64,000 bases of DNA from Aralia elata (lineage: Eukaryota; Streptophyta; Magnoliopsida; Apiales; Araliaceae), in assembly GCA_034770075.1 (NCBI GenBank), contig CM068380.1, positions 30,008,005 through 30,072,004 on the forward strand, written 5' to 3'. Each line of letters begins with the position of its first letter. Position 1 is the first letter of the stretch. Shown here piece by piece: positions 31,473-42,000 of the stretch. Below the pieces are notes generated by a model, which was not told the origin of the DNA, made no database searches, and saw nothing but the letters and a program-made list of their open reading frames with translations. Both the position numbers and the translations under genes were made by a program.

Positions 31473-32753
31473 AAACAGAGGGATCCCATCCTTCGGGGAG
31501 GTACCAGCACTGGTGCCTCAGTCAATTGCTTTTTAATGGTCTGAAACGCCTTCTGACATTGCTCATTCCATTCTTGGGACACCCCTTTTCTTAACAGTTT
31601 AAAAATCGGCTCACATGTAGTCGTCAAGTGGGATATAAAACGGCTGATGAAGTTTATCCTCCCGAGGAATCCTCTTATCTCCTTTTCTGTGTGAGGTGCC
31701 GGCATATCCACAATGGCCTTAATCTTTGCTGGGTCCAACTCAATGCCCCGATCACTAACCAGGAATCCCAAGAGCTTGCCTGACTGCACTCCGAAAGCAC
31801 ACTTGGCTGGATTGAGTTTCAAATTATACTTTCTGAGTCGATCAAATAGCCTTTTAAGATGAGTTATATGATCGGATTCTACCTTTGATTTCACAATAAT
31901 GTCATCCACGTAGACCTCTATCTCCTTGTGCATCATATCGTGGAACAAGGCCATCATGGCTCTCTGATAAGTAGCCCCTGCATTTGTGAGACCGAAAGCC
32001 AGTCGTCTATAGCAGAAAGTGCCCCAGGGGGTAATGAATGCGGTCTTTTCCCGGTCTTCTTCCGCCACCATTATCTGATGATATCCCGCAAAGCAATCCA
32101 CAAAAGAATACATTTCGTACTGGGCTGTGTTATCTACCAGGATGTGTATGAAAGGCACCGGGAAGTTATCCTTGAGACTGGCCTTGTTTAGATCTCTGTA
32201 GTCTACACATACCCTCACCTTTCCTCCAGGCTTAGCTACCGGGACCACATTGGATAACCATTCAGGATAAGTGGATACCATAATGATTCCCGCCCTGAAC
32301 TGCTTGATGATCTCTTCCTTCACTTTTAAGCTCCACTCCGGTTTCAATTTCCTTAATTTTTGTTTGACAGGCTTGAAACCCTCCTTGATGGGTAATCGGT
32401 GTACCACAATGTCGGTGGACAATCCGATCATATCCTCATGAGACCAGGCAAAGACATCCTCATATTGTTTTAGCAGCTCAGCCATTTCGGCTTTCTGGCT
32501 GGGGGTGAGGTCCGTCCCTATCTTGAGTTCCTTTGGCTTGTCAGGGGTTCCAATATCAACGGTGATGGTTTGGTCCAAGTTGGGTTTGGGTTTATCCTCG
32601 ACCCATCCTTTGATCTCGTCAGGTGCGTCGTCGTAATCTGTCTCGTCTTGTTCAATGCCCATTAAATCGAAATCCAGCTCAATGTCAAAATCATAATCAT
32701 CATTCAAATTTGAAAGACCATTTGTTAGGCAAGGATTACTCAAATGGGTACAC
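31457..32753 (-). CDS. Element A reverse transcriptase exon
   Basis: The exon starts at the splice acceptor (CTHLSNPCL) with an acidic linker, then KLKPEWSLKVKEEI and the RT domain: KVRVCVDYRDLNKA, SFVDCFAGYHQI, TAFITPWGTFCYRR, LAFGLTNAGATYQRAM, the catalytic YVDD, and LGFLVSDRGIE. RT copies the element RNA into DNA in the particle. The frame ends after VLVPP because of the 2-bp insertion near 31500; in B the same frame continues into RNase H. In the spliced mRNA it is in frame with protease. Confidence 0.92.
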
Positions 32754-32920
32754 CTGACATGAAACAAAATACTTGTCATATATAAATCATTTTTCACGAC
32801 GATCGCCATTTCAAATAACACGAAGAAACGACACAATTATGCAGAAATAAAACAACAACAAAATAAAACTTCTTCATTCCCCCATCCTCTAGGGTTAACC
32901 ACCCTGACGTCGAGCTTTAC
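32754..32920 (-). other. Pol intron of element A
   Basis: On the minus strand CAAGG|GTAAAG (donor at 32920) and TTTCATGTCAG|GTG (acceptor ending 32754) bound 167 bp. The protease frame ends in the TAA of GGGTAA at the donor. Removing the intron joins GG to G as a Gly codon and continues in frame into CTHLSN of the RT frame. B has the same intron (53650-53814). Ogre elements are known to have an intron here. Confidence 0.85.
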
Positions 32921-34746
32921 CCTTGTTTGGATATCACTGGTTTCTGGGTCCAATTATCGATGGTCAGGTCAGATGAAATGCGCTGGATAAAGGAGGGCCT
33001 CACATCGGACACCTCCCCGATGATTACGGATACGTCGCCTGAGTCCTTCTCCATATCTTCTCCAGGAATAATCAGCCCTGCCCAATCGATGACAGGCACA
33101 ACTTGTTGGGCTCCCGGTGGTGTGATAACATTCGTCCCCTCCTTACTGCTTGTTGATTGTCCGGGGATATAGCATTTGTTTTCAAACTCTTTTGCGACCT
33201 CCCGCAGGAAACTTTCCCTCCGGGCCGACTCATTACGTGTGGGGGTTAACTCTTCATTCCCTGCCCCAATCACAGGTCCGCTGATCCCCTGCTTATTGTC
33301 GACTTTGGTCACTGGACTGCCAACTAGTCGAATCGGAGTCGCACCCTGACGGTGTCCCCGTACTGCGCCCACATGGTATCCCAATCCTGCTTTGCCTATC
33401 TGCTGTGGTAGGTGGATGGGCTCGGTGATTCCCTGACTGCTTTTCCCTAGTCCCCGTCCAGGTTGGAAGTTCATTTTAATCATTTCCCTTGCCACAAAGG
33501 TGAGTTCCGGAGAGACCCTTGGTTTCACAGCTGGAGCTCCCAGGCATCTATAATGGGGAGTGCTAATCTCTAGTGCTTGAAAGCTGGCAGGCGCCGCCGA
33601 CTCATCCACATTGATTATTGGTAGGCCACTCCTGGGAGGAGAAGGGTCATCACATTCGGCCGAGATTGTTACCAGATTCCCATCGATGATCAACTTGATT
33701 TGTTGGTGGAGCGTGGAAGGAACTGCCCCGGCCATGTGTATCCACGGCCTCCCTAACAGCAGGTTGTAGCTTGCCGTAATATCTAGGACTTGGAAGGATA
33801 TATCAAAAGTACAGGGCCCTATCTCCACTGGCAAATCTATCTCCCCGATGGTATCCCTCCGGGATCCGTCAAAAGCCCGAACCACCACATGACTGGCCCG
33901 TAGGCGCTTGGGACTGATGTTCATTTTCTTCAGCGTGCTGAGAGGACATATATTCAATGCCGATCCCCCGTCGATCAGCACCCCATTCATGACATATCCT
34001 GAGGAGATTACCGTGATGTGTAGCGGTTTTCGGTGCCCCCTTCCCTCTTTGGGAATATCCTCATCCGTAAAGGATATTGCATCGGTTTCCAATAAGTGGC
34101 CTACCAGCTGGCCGAAACCCTCCTCACTAATTTCTTTGGGCACAAATGCCTCCTCCAGAACCTTCATCAGGGTTTTGCAATGCTCACTGGATGACAACAC
34201 CAAGTCCATGACTGATGTTAGGGTTGATTCCTCATTTAAAATCTGGATCCCCCTTGTTTCTGGGTGATCCATCCTTTTCAAAAACTCTATGGCCCTTTCC
34301 TCGGAAACCTCTTCATTTTTTCTCTTTTGGCTCTCAAGGACTCGCCCGGGAAGATATAAGGGGTTCCCCCTGGTCGTCACGGAAGCACAACTGGCCGCTT
34401 CCTCTGGTATTCCCCCATAATTCCAGGGTATAGTCTTCAGACTACTGATAGGGAGTTGCGGCCTTGCTGCAAGGATGATGGGCCTCGGGGCTGTCAACTT
34501 GACAGGTCTTTCCATGCCATTTGGACTTATCCCTATCAACCTGATGGGCGCTCCCCGTGCACTCCCATGATCATGTATCACGTTGATCAATTCCTCAATT
34601 TTCTGCACATAGTTCAACCTTGGCGGCCCCCCAGCCTCACTTGCCTCCGTCGCATTAACTCCCCCTCCATCATGTCTTGGCAGGGGATTTGCTTTAACAT
34701 TCGGGGAGTCCGGTTGTTCCACCACAATTTCCCCACTGTCTATCAT
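32917..34746 (-). CDS. Element A protease with G-patch-like motif
   Basis: A 609-codon frame. The aspartic protease motif is VLIDGGSALNICPLS (about residues 256-270), with the flap/end motif YNLLLGRPWIHMAGAVPS at about 327-344. After it, KMNFQPGRGLGKSSQGI and GKAGLGYH (about 424-458) match a G-patch-like glycine pattern between protease and RT, an arrangement known from some retroviruses and recalled for Tat elements. The protease cuts the polyprotein. The frame is separated from gag only by the TGA at 34756-34758. Its 3' end is the splice donor at 32920, so the last TAA is intronic. Confidence 0.88.
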   Translation of the reverse strand: MIDSGEIVVEQPDSPNVKANPLPRHDGGGVNATEASEAGGPPRLNYVQKIEELINVIHDHGSARGAPIRLIGISPNGMERPVKLTAPRPIILAARPQLPISSLKTIPWNYGGIPEEAASCASVTTRGNPLYLPGRVLESQKRKNEEVSEERAIEFLKRMDHPETRGIQILNEESTLTSVMDLVLSSSEHCKTLMKVLEEAFVPKEISEEGFGQLVGHLLETDAISFTDEDIPKEGRGHRKPLHITVISSGYVMNGVLIDGGSALNICPLSTLKKMNISPKRLRASHVVVRAFDGSRRDTIGEIDLPVEIGPCTFDISFQVLDITASYNLLLGRPWIHMAGAVPSTLHQQIKLIIDGNLVTISAECDDPSPPRSGLPIINVDESAAPASFQALEISTPHYRCLGAPAVKPRVSPELTFVAREMIKMNFQPGRGLGKSSQGITEPIHLPQQIGKAGLGYHVGAVRGHRQGATPIRLVGSPVTKVDNKQGISGPVIGAGNEELTPTRNESARRESFLREVAKEFENKCYIPGQSTSSKEGTNVITPPGAQQVVPVIDWAGLIIPGEDMEKDSGDVSVIIGEVSDVRPSFIQRISSDLTIDNWTQKPVISKQG

Positions 34747-34755
34747 GTTTTGGAT

Positions 34756-36090
34756 TCAATGCTTCAACGTCCAGCAATCTTGTGTATCATGGCCAGGGGA
34801 ACTGGAGTGGTATGCACATCGCTTGCTCGGGTCAAACCTTCTACCCTTTGGGTCACTCGGTGGTGCCAGACCAACTATTTTCTTTTGGGCTACTAATACC
34901 GCTAATACCCGTTCAAGCGGCTCCCCGAGCGGGGTGAATACTCGATTCTGCGAGGCCTCATATCTTCTTCGCCCCTCTGCCCTTTGATCTGTGAAGTTTG
35001 GCTGTCGGGATGGCCCTCCCCTCTGCACCTGCACCGGAGGATGACCTTCTGCTTTTCTGGATGACCCCTGTAGGATGAGGGAGACATCCTCCTCCTTTTT
35101 CTTTTGGACCCTCCGGGAAGTGCTACCGTAGTTTCCATTCTGTATTTGCTCGGCAGCAGTTTCTAAAGCAGTAAGATCCCGGATTTTACCCGATTTCAAC
35201 CCCATGTCAACCATCTCTCCATGTTTAATCATTTCAGCAAAGGGTCTTCCAATCCCCGAGATGACCCGCTCATAATACGGTGCCTCCTGAATGTCTACAA
35301 AGGTCATTACCATCTCTGATTCGCTCATCGGGGGGGTTACCTGTGCGGCCATGCCCCTCCATCGTTGCGCATATTCCCTGAAGGATTCCCTAGGCTGTTT
35401 TTTAACCTTTGTCATTTGGTACCTGTCAAGAGCCATCCGGGCCTGAAAGCTGTATTGGGTTAAGAAGGTATGGGCCAATTCCTCCCAGTTGTGGATTCGG
35501 GCGTTGTCGAGGCGGGCATACCAGATTCTTGCCTCCCCTGTTAAGCTTTTCTGGAATAGTTGCATTCTTAACCCCTCGTCTTCGGCATAAGACCCGAGTT
35601 CTCCAATGTATATTTTCAAGTGTGTATAGGGGTCTCCCTTTCCATTGTATTTTTCAAACTCGGGAACTTTGAACTTTTCTGGATATCTGGCTCCGGGGAA
35701 AACACATAGATCCGAATAATTAACCCTGCCCAGGGAGCCTATGCCCCTTAGAGATTGGATGGTCTCCTCCATGTGTTTCATTTTTCTCCGAAGGTCGTCA
35801 TTGTCCCCTTCTTCTGGGATAGTAATCACTGTCCTGCTAGGTATGGGAACGGGCTTTGGGATGACTGGCTCGTCCTTGAGTCGGGGTTGGTCCTCTTTAA
35901 GCAAGTTTGTACCATTTTTAGGAGGATTCTGATCATCCCCTGGTGGTGGAACATTATGCGATCCCTGGTTTGCCGGATCCTGTCTGATTAAGAACTGTTC
36001 CTTTAGCATTGTGGCCATTTCCATCATCTGTCTTTTAAAATCATCAAACTCCTCCCGAGATATGGAACTATGATTGGGAAGATCAGCCAT
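34756..36090 (-). CDS. Element A gag
   Basis: A 444-codon frame from ATG at 36090 (MADLPNHSSISREEF). It has an N-terminal coiled segment, a proline-rich linker, the retrotransposon gag domain (FEKYNGKGDPYTHLKIY, LFQKSLTGEARIWYARLD, THTFLTQYSF-like AHTFLTQYSF, RESFREYAQRWRGMAAQV), basic stretches, and a variant zinc knuckle CAYHSSSPGHDTQDC in which His replaces the second Cys, as usual for this lineage. It forms the particle and binds RNA. TGA directly after CWTLKH is probably CGA decay: B reads Lys there and runs on into protease. Readthrough cannot be excluded. Confidence 0.92.
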   Translation of the reverse strand: MADLPNHSSISREEFDDFKRQMMEMATMLKEQFLIRQDPANQGSHNVPPPGDDQNPPKNGTNLLKEDQPRLKDEPVIPKPVPIPSRTVITIPEEGDNDDLRRKMKHMEETIQSLRGIGSLGRVNYSDLCVFPGARYPEKFKVPEFEKYNGKGDPYTHLKIYIGELGSYAEDEGLRMQLFQKSLTGEARIWYARLDNARIHNWEELAHTFLTQYSFQARMALDRYQMTKVKKQPRESFREYAQRWRGMAAQVTPPMSESEMVMTFVDIQEAPYYERVISGIGRPFAEMIKHGEMVDMGLKSGKIRDLTALETAAEQIQNGNYGSTSRRVQKKKEEDVSLILQGSSRKAEGHPPVQVQRGGPSRQPNFTDQRAEGRRRYEASQNRVFTPLGEPLERVLAVLVAQKKIVGLAPPSDPKGRRFDPSKRCAYHSSSPGHDTQDCWTLKH

Positions 36091-36888
36091 TTCAGAGGTA
36101 GAGACCTGGGCTTTCTTAGACTGCGAACGGGTTTGAGGAGCAATCCTACAGAGACAATGGTTCGAAGTTTAGTCTTGGGGAAACGCAAAATGGATGCATG
36201 CTAAAACTGTAATTTTTTGTGTGTTTTTTTTTTTTTTTTTTTGGGGGTTTTTTTTTTTTTAATCTTTCCCTGCAAAAGAGAAAGTTAGTAGTCCTTTAGT
36301 GCCATAACCAATGCTAAACATGCTTTATTATGCTCCCCCAACTATTCCCTGCAATTCACAGCGGTTAGTAATCTCTTTCGACATAGAAAAGGGATGTATG
36401 AATATTGAATGAGATCATGACATTTAGACATATAAACGTAAAAAGGCATGAAGAGACTTTTCCTGCGTTGGGTTAATCTGAGGCTGACCTACCCTAGGGT
36501 TACTCTCGCGGGCTTTTCGGCATGAAGGTTCCCAAATCTTCGCAATCTACTCGTTTGAGCCCTTTCGATTGGAGCGGATTTGAGTGGTGCGTTTCCTGAG
36601 CCATCTCCGGGGAGCAGCCCCATCGAGTCCAGTAATAAGCAACCGACGGGTTCGCCTCAGGAGGAGGTACTCTCTCAACATATATTCACATTCATCGTCC
36701 TCACCGTATGCAAATGATTACTTTAAAGTAAAACAAATCCATTCAATCATTCATTCATTGGACAAAAGGCACACATTCACACACAACAATAAGTAAAACA
36801 AGTCAAAATATCGCACGTACATACACATTTATGATTTTTAGAGGATAGGATAGCATCAAGATTTGAAAACGGCTTAAGCCCTCTAATG
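36091..36888 (-). other. Element A 5' leader
   Basis: About 800 bp between primer site and gag. No gene is supported. It holds long T runs (about 36228-36260) and, at about 36465-36670, a block strongly conserved with B (57270-57475) that includes GCAACCGACGGGTTCGC, able to form a stem-loop. The remainder is more variable. Possible packaging or dimerisation RNA. Confidence 0.6.
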
Positions 36889-36906
36889 TCCCCAGCAGAG
36901 TCGCCA
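36889..36906 (-). promoter_or_regulatory. Primer binding site of element A, tRNA-Arg type
   Basis: The minus strand reads TGGCGACTCTGCTGGGGA two bases after the LTR end. This is the primer site I recall for Ogre/Tat elements, complementary to a tRNA-Arg 3' end. B has a decayed copy at 57690-57707. Confidence 0.8.
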
Positions 36907-36908
36907 GC

Positions 36909-39036
36909 TGTCGACGCCAGTTTTATCCGCTTATGCGATATTTGGTCTTTTCCAATTTTAGCCTTTTGATTAGATGATTTTTTGGAAAAGGTCGGCTTGA
37001 ATGTCGACGGGGTTTTGAAAGATCGTTTTTTATGATGAGCCAATTAACCAGAGTCGCCAGTTGGTATATTTGAAATGGATGTACCAACTCATCCGAGTTT
37101 TCGCCCTTTTTTATAAATCGCTGGCTCATATGTGACTCCGAATTAATTAGTCTGCGAATCGAGATTCATAGAGTTCGGGGGCTTGCTTAAGTGAGGGGAA
37201 GGTGTTAGGCACCCCTCGACTTCCGTGAAACACGGTTACCGCAATCTTGATGCTTTCCTATCCTTTAATTCATGAAACGTGTGCGTGTGCGCGTGTGTGT
37301 GTGTGTGTGCCTACATGAATGTTGTGGTGAGTTTGTATGACAGATTCATTTGGACTTTTTAGGGAAAATCGTGCTTTGATTTGAGAATGCTTCGGAATGT
37401 CCTTCGATTTATACGAGAAAGCTTGATTCTTTATAAGAAAGGTTTGATTTTAATTTGTCAAAACAATGAGACTTTCATTAGGTGTCGTTTTGGTGAAACA
37501 AGAGTTTTAAATCTTCGTCAAAATAGGAATCGAGATCTATACGTTGCTTTCGTAACTCAAACGATGGGCAACTTCTAGAATCTCTTTAGCCCTATGCACA
37601 AAGAATTTAATAAAACGTTACATATTTATAAAATCATTTTATGTGATATTTTGGGGGGGAAACGATTCTTTCTTTAGCTTTCTCGTTAAATGGGAATCGA
37701 CATTCGTTGGCACTTTCAATTTCTTATCTTCGTGAAGCTAATAACCTAATTTGATTGATTTTATGAAAATCTTCATGGTTTAATCTTTGAAATCATTTTT
37801 TTTTTGTCACAAGATTTAATCAAGCATGAACACGCGTCGGGGCTATTCATGGGCATGTAAACCATCAAAATATCCCCGAACGCTAACAATCACATATTCC
37901 ACTAGTACGGGGCCTTAAACCCGATCCTCGCCTTAGCGTCGTTTTAAGGCCCAATGGTTACATGTTACAAAACGAGCATCTTGAATCTATCACATACATC
38001 AAAACGTCCATCATCGGATTTGGACCACGGGGTCGCATTCCTAGGCTCACACGAGATTAATACATGCCTACAAAATGAATCCTACATAACTAACCAACCC
38101 GGATTTATCTAATACACCATGATATCCGGAAATGACAATCTAAATAAATTACACCCAATAAATCACCCTAAACAAGCTAGAAATTTCATCACTTGGATAT
38201 CCTCGGTTTATTAGGAAGAATTTTATTCCGATGGAACCTTCACTAATAATCCCTAATCCACGATTGTTCAACAATATACATGAAAACTACATCCCATCTA
38301 AGCAAATAAGATGATATGAATTGTTACAACCAAAGGGAATTTTTACCTTGCAAAATGATCTCAAAAGGATGAAGTCTTGGTATTTGAATAGTATGAGAAA
38401 TATATTTGATACAATCAAAATTAAAGGAGTAAAATTTCTCTTTTTTTTCTCTCTTTTCTTCCTATTTTTGTTGCAAAAATCTACTATTTTTCTCTCAAAT
38501 TCCGTGCTGCTGTTGTGCTGAATCCTTCTTCTTCCAAATTTCTTCCAACCTCCTGTATGCTGCCCGAAGCTGGGCTTAAATAGGCTGGCCAAAGCCAGCC
38601 GCAGATCTATCTGCGGCTGGCCGCAGATGGATCTGCGGCTGGCCAGCTGGCGCGCCTCCCATCGCACTCAGCTGGTAGTGCTGATTTCCTGGTTTCCGTG
38701 CTGGCGCACCCACTTGGCCGCAGATCTATCCGCGGCTGGCGGGCTTGACTTTCTCGATTTTCGTGCCACGCCTCGATTTTCGTGCCGCAACGTCGGTTTT
38801 CGCTGACAGGCTCGTATTCTGCAGTCCGGGAATTTCCGGGAGACGTGCCACCTCATTCGGAAATGCCTGCCTCGGACGGCTTTATTGTCACGTAAACTTG
38901 GGTTGCCCAAAACATTGCGGCGGTGTCGGGCGCTTGCCCTTGTGCCCGCTCCTTTGCTCCCGCAAGTCGGTTCAATTGACGATTTCGCCCTCCTGTCATG
39001 GTTAGTAGAAGGAAACGCAAAATTTGGGTGTCTACA
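36909..39036 (-). repeat. Element A 5' LTR
   Basis: 2128 bp, nearly identical to 21507-23575, with the same termini and flanked outside by GGGTT. It has a TATTTAAG box on the minus strand at 38575-38582. It differs mainly by the 54-bp palindrome-bearing segment at 38591-38644 and small length changes in simple repeats. Confidence 0.95.
38591..38644. repeat. 54-bp double-palindrome segment in LTR
   Basis: Two copies of CCGCAGATnnATCTGCGG with GGCTGGCC spacers. The segment is absent from the other LTR of the same element, where GGCTGGCC joins directly to AGCTGG. It lies a few bases upstream (minus strand) of the TATA box. Confidence 0.9.
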
Positions 39037-39041
39037 GGGTT
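39037..39041. other. Target site duplication GGGTT, right
   Basis: Second copy of the 5-bp duplication flanking element A; see 21502-21506. Confidence 0.95.
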
Positions 39042-39661
39042 CACAGATGGGTATCCTTCCGGCCCGGAGTTCGCACTTTCCACCCGCCGCCTTACTTTGC
39101 AGAGTGTTGGGGGCTCGGTGATGTATCTGGGAGAGCGCGCATTCAGATGCGTTACTAGAGAGATCCGCATCCCGCACTCCCTTCCTTTCAATACATCCTG
39201 GTCGTTGGATTCTCAGCCTTCGGAGATCATGCTTGCGGGGGAGGATGGCCAGACACTCTCTTTGGGTCCCAGCACGAGCGAGGCCTTTCGTATCTGGTGG
39301 GTGCCCCGCACTATCGGTCCTCAGACCCGGGCCACATTCTTTCTCGGAGATATGGTCCCCGGCTCGGTGATGATGACCGATTGGGCTGCTTGCGTTCGGA
39401 GTCCCCACTCATGCTGAGCAGATTGCCACTCTGACCCGCCAGGTGGAGCAGCTGTCGTTGTATCTTCGGGTGCTAGGTCGGACCCCAGAGGATGCCTATG
39501 CATATGATCCTGACAGTACGGGTTTTGACACAGTCCCGAGCTCGTCTGATGCCCCAGCGCAGCCATATATCCCCGACATGAACTTCGGGCCTCCGATTTC
39601 GACGACTCCAGGGGATCAGTTTGAGGATCCGGCCTTCTTAGATGACCTCACTTTTGACTAG
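39042..39661 (+). pseudogene. Antisense mobile-domain-like gene, element C, part 2
   Basis: Exon 3 resumes after element A (TDGYPSGPEFALSTRRLTL, WWVPRTIGPQTRATFFLGDMVPGS). One extra C in a run at 39403-39406 shifts the frame relative to A and B. The following frame (MEQLSLYLRVLGRTPEDAY, YIPDMNFGPP) matches their C-terminus and ends at 39661. Then 39662-39841 is noncoding spacer up to element B. Confidence 0.8.
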
Positions 39662-39841
39662 ATCAGGCTAGGATAGGGCCTTTTGTACCTGAAGTTGTTA
39701 GATTTATTTTTTCATTTCATGCATTATGTTTTGAACTCTTTTATTCATTTATGCACAGTTTTTTATCCTTATGAAATTCAATTGCTCTATTATTAACTGT
39801 ACGATGCATGCTTTTTATTTATGGATAGAGAATGACCCTTA

Positions 39842-41820
39842 TGTCGACGCCGGGAATTGTCGCTCCTTTGGTGGTTATTACCCTTTCCAACTTTAGCCTT
39901 TTAGTTTAGATGATTTTTTGGAAAAGGTCGGCATTAATCTCGACGGGGTTTTGAAAGATCGTTTTTTTATGATGAGCCAATTAATCAGAGTCGCCAGTTG
40001 GTATATTTGAAATGGATGTACCAACTCATCTGAATTTCGTTTTTTTTGTAAATCGTTGGCTCATATGTGACTCCGAATTAATTGGTCTACGAACCGAGAT
40101 TCATAGAGTTTGGGGGCTTGCTTAAGCGAGGGGAAGGTGTTAGGCACCCCCCGACTTCGGTGAAACACGGTTACCGCAATCTTGATGCTTTTCCTATCCT
40201 TTTAATTCATAAAATGTGTGTGTGTGTGCGCGCGCGTGTGTGTGTGTGTGCCTATGTGAATGTTGTGAGGAGTTTGTATGAAAGAATCATTTGGATTTTC
40301 GGAAAAGTGATGTTTTTCTCTTGGGAATGCTTTAGAATATCCTTCGGTTTATACGAGAAAGCTTATGAGAAAATGTTTGATTTTAATTAGTCAAAACTGT
40401 GAGATTGCATTAGGTGTTGTTTTGGCAAAACAAGAGTTTTCTAAATCTTTGTCAAAATAGGAATCGAGATCTATACGTTGCTTTCATAACTCAAATGATG
40501 GGCAACCTCTAGATTATCTTTAACCCTATGCACAAGGATTTAATAAAACATTATTTATTTTTATAAAATCATTCGTGTGATGTTTGAAAACGATTTCTTT
40601 CTTTAGCCTTCTCATTAAATAGAAATCGACATTCATTAGCACCCCCAATTTCTTATCCTCGTGGGACTAATAACCTAGTTTGATTGATTTTATGGAAATC
40701 TTATCGTTTAGCTTTGAAATCAATTTCATGTCATAAATCAAATCAAATACCCCAAAAATGCGTTGAGGCCATTCATGGGCATGTAAGCCATCAAAACAAC
40801 CCTGAACGCCTACAATCACATATTTTCACTATGTCGGGGCCTTAAACCCGATTCTCGCCTTGGTGTCGTTTTAAGGCCAGAAGATTACATGTTCACAATG
40901 AAGATTACATCGTTTCTACGATCTACATCAAAGACATCCATCATCGGATTTGGACCACGAGGTCGCTTTCCTAGGCTCACACCCAAATTTCCACACAACC
41001 ACAAAGCGGATATTACAAAATATAACCAACACGGATAATCTAACAATGCCAAGACATCCTAAAATAGCGTCCTAAAGAAACCACACCCAATACATCACCG
41101 TAAAACAAACAAGAAATCAATAAATGAATATCATCGGGTTATTAGGAAGAATTTTGTTCCGATGGAACCCTCACCAATAATCCCTAATTCATTATTCCAC
41201 CATAAATACATGAAAACTACAATTAATTTAACCAAATGATATGATAGAAATTGCAAAAATAAGGAGATTTTCACCTTCCAAATGATATCAAAGTGGATGT
41301 AAACTTGTATATTTTGAATAGAAGGAGAAGTATATGTGATACAATCAAATCAAAAGAATATTATTCTCTCTTTTTCCTTCCTTTCTCTCCTATTTTTGAT
41401 GCAAAATACTTGCTATTTTCTCTCTTTCCCCGAGCTGTTGCTGCTTATTCTTTTTCTTCCTCCGATCTACCAACTCTCTGTCTGTCTGAATGAATGAAGG
41501 AAATGTGTTGAAGTAGGCTGGCTAAGCCCAGCCGCAGATTGATCTGCGGCTGGCCTTAGCCCGCCATGCACTCAGCCCGCCATGCACTTTAGTTATTTAA
41601 TTCTCCTCGATTTCCGCACCGCACCTCGATGCTTCTCACTTCGTGCTGTCGGTTTTCGCCGAAAGGTTTGTATTTTGCAGTCCGGAAATTACTGTGAGAC
41701 GTGACACATTATTCGGGAATGCTCATTTCGGATGGCCTTGTTGTCACGTCGGTTTTGACTGTAAATCGTCGTGGTGGCGTCGAGTGTTCGCACGTGTGCC
41801 CATTCTTCGCTCCCGCAGGC
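39842..41820 (-). repeat. Element B 3' LTR, terminus deleted
   Basis: Starts TGTCGACGCC at 39842. At the other end, CCCGCAGGC runs straight into CCCTCTTTAT of the polypurine tract, so roughly 75 bp including the TGTAGACACC terminus are missing relative to 57710-59764. Short GGCC/GCCC homology at the joint suggests a deletion after insertion. A palindrome copy lies at about 41524-41552. Confidence 0.88.
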
Positions 41821-42000
41821 CCCTCTTTATCATGTTTATGCAATGTTAAATGAAATGAACAGGATAAATAATAGACACTCGATGCATGAATGACAGTTCA
41901 CAAGAATGACAATACATACGTGATGCAACACATATGACTTATGATGCAACGTAAGATGTAAGACATGCAAAACATTCGTAAAAGGGTGTCAATGTGGATG

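Larger units (their letters stand above)
21507..39036 (-). mobile_element. Tat/Ogre-type element A, structurally complete
   Basis: A 17.5-kb element with LTRs of 2069 and 2128 bp and a 5-bp GGGTT target duplication. Minus-strand order: 5' LTR, tRNA-Arg-type primer site, leader, gag, protease with G-patch-like motif, intron, RT, RNase H, second RNase H, integrase, polypurine tract, 3' LTR. Two plus-strand genes lie between integrase and 3' LTR. The LTRs differ by only a few substitutions, small repeat-length changes and one 54-bp indel, so insertion is recent. It nevertheless carries a TGA after gag, a 2-bp insertion in pol, a TAG in the first antisense gene and a 1-bp insertion in the second; mobilisation by a helper or assembly errors could explain this. 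Confidence 0.95.

Noticed and set aside
34756..34758. Programmed stop-codon readthrough between gag and protease
   Set aside because: Element B has a sense codon there, and TGA is a simple decay product of CGA; not excluded but not supported.
38668..39408. Minus-strand frame of 246 codons across the LTR edge
   Set aside because: It crosses an insertion boundary and is antisense to a better supported exon.
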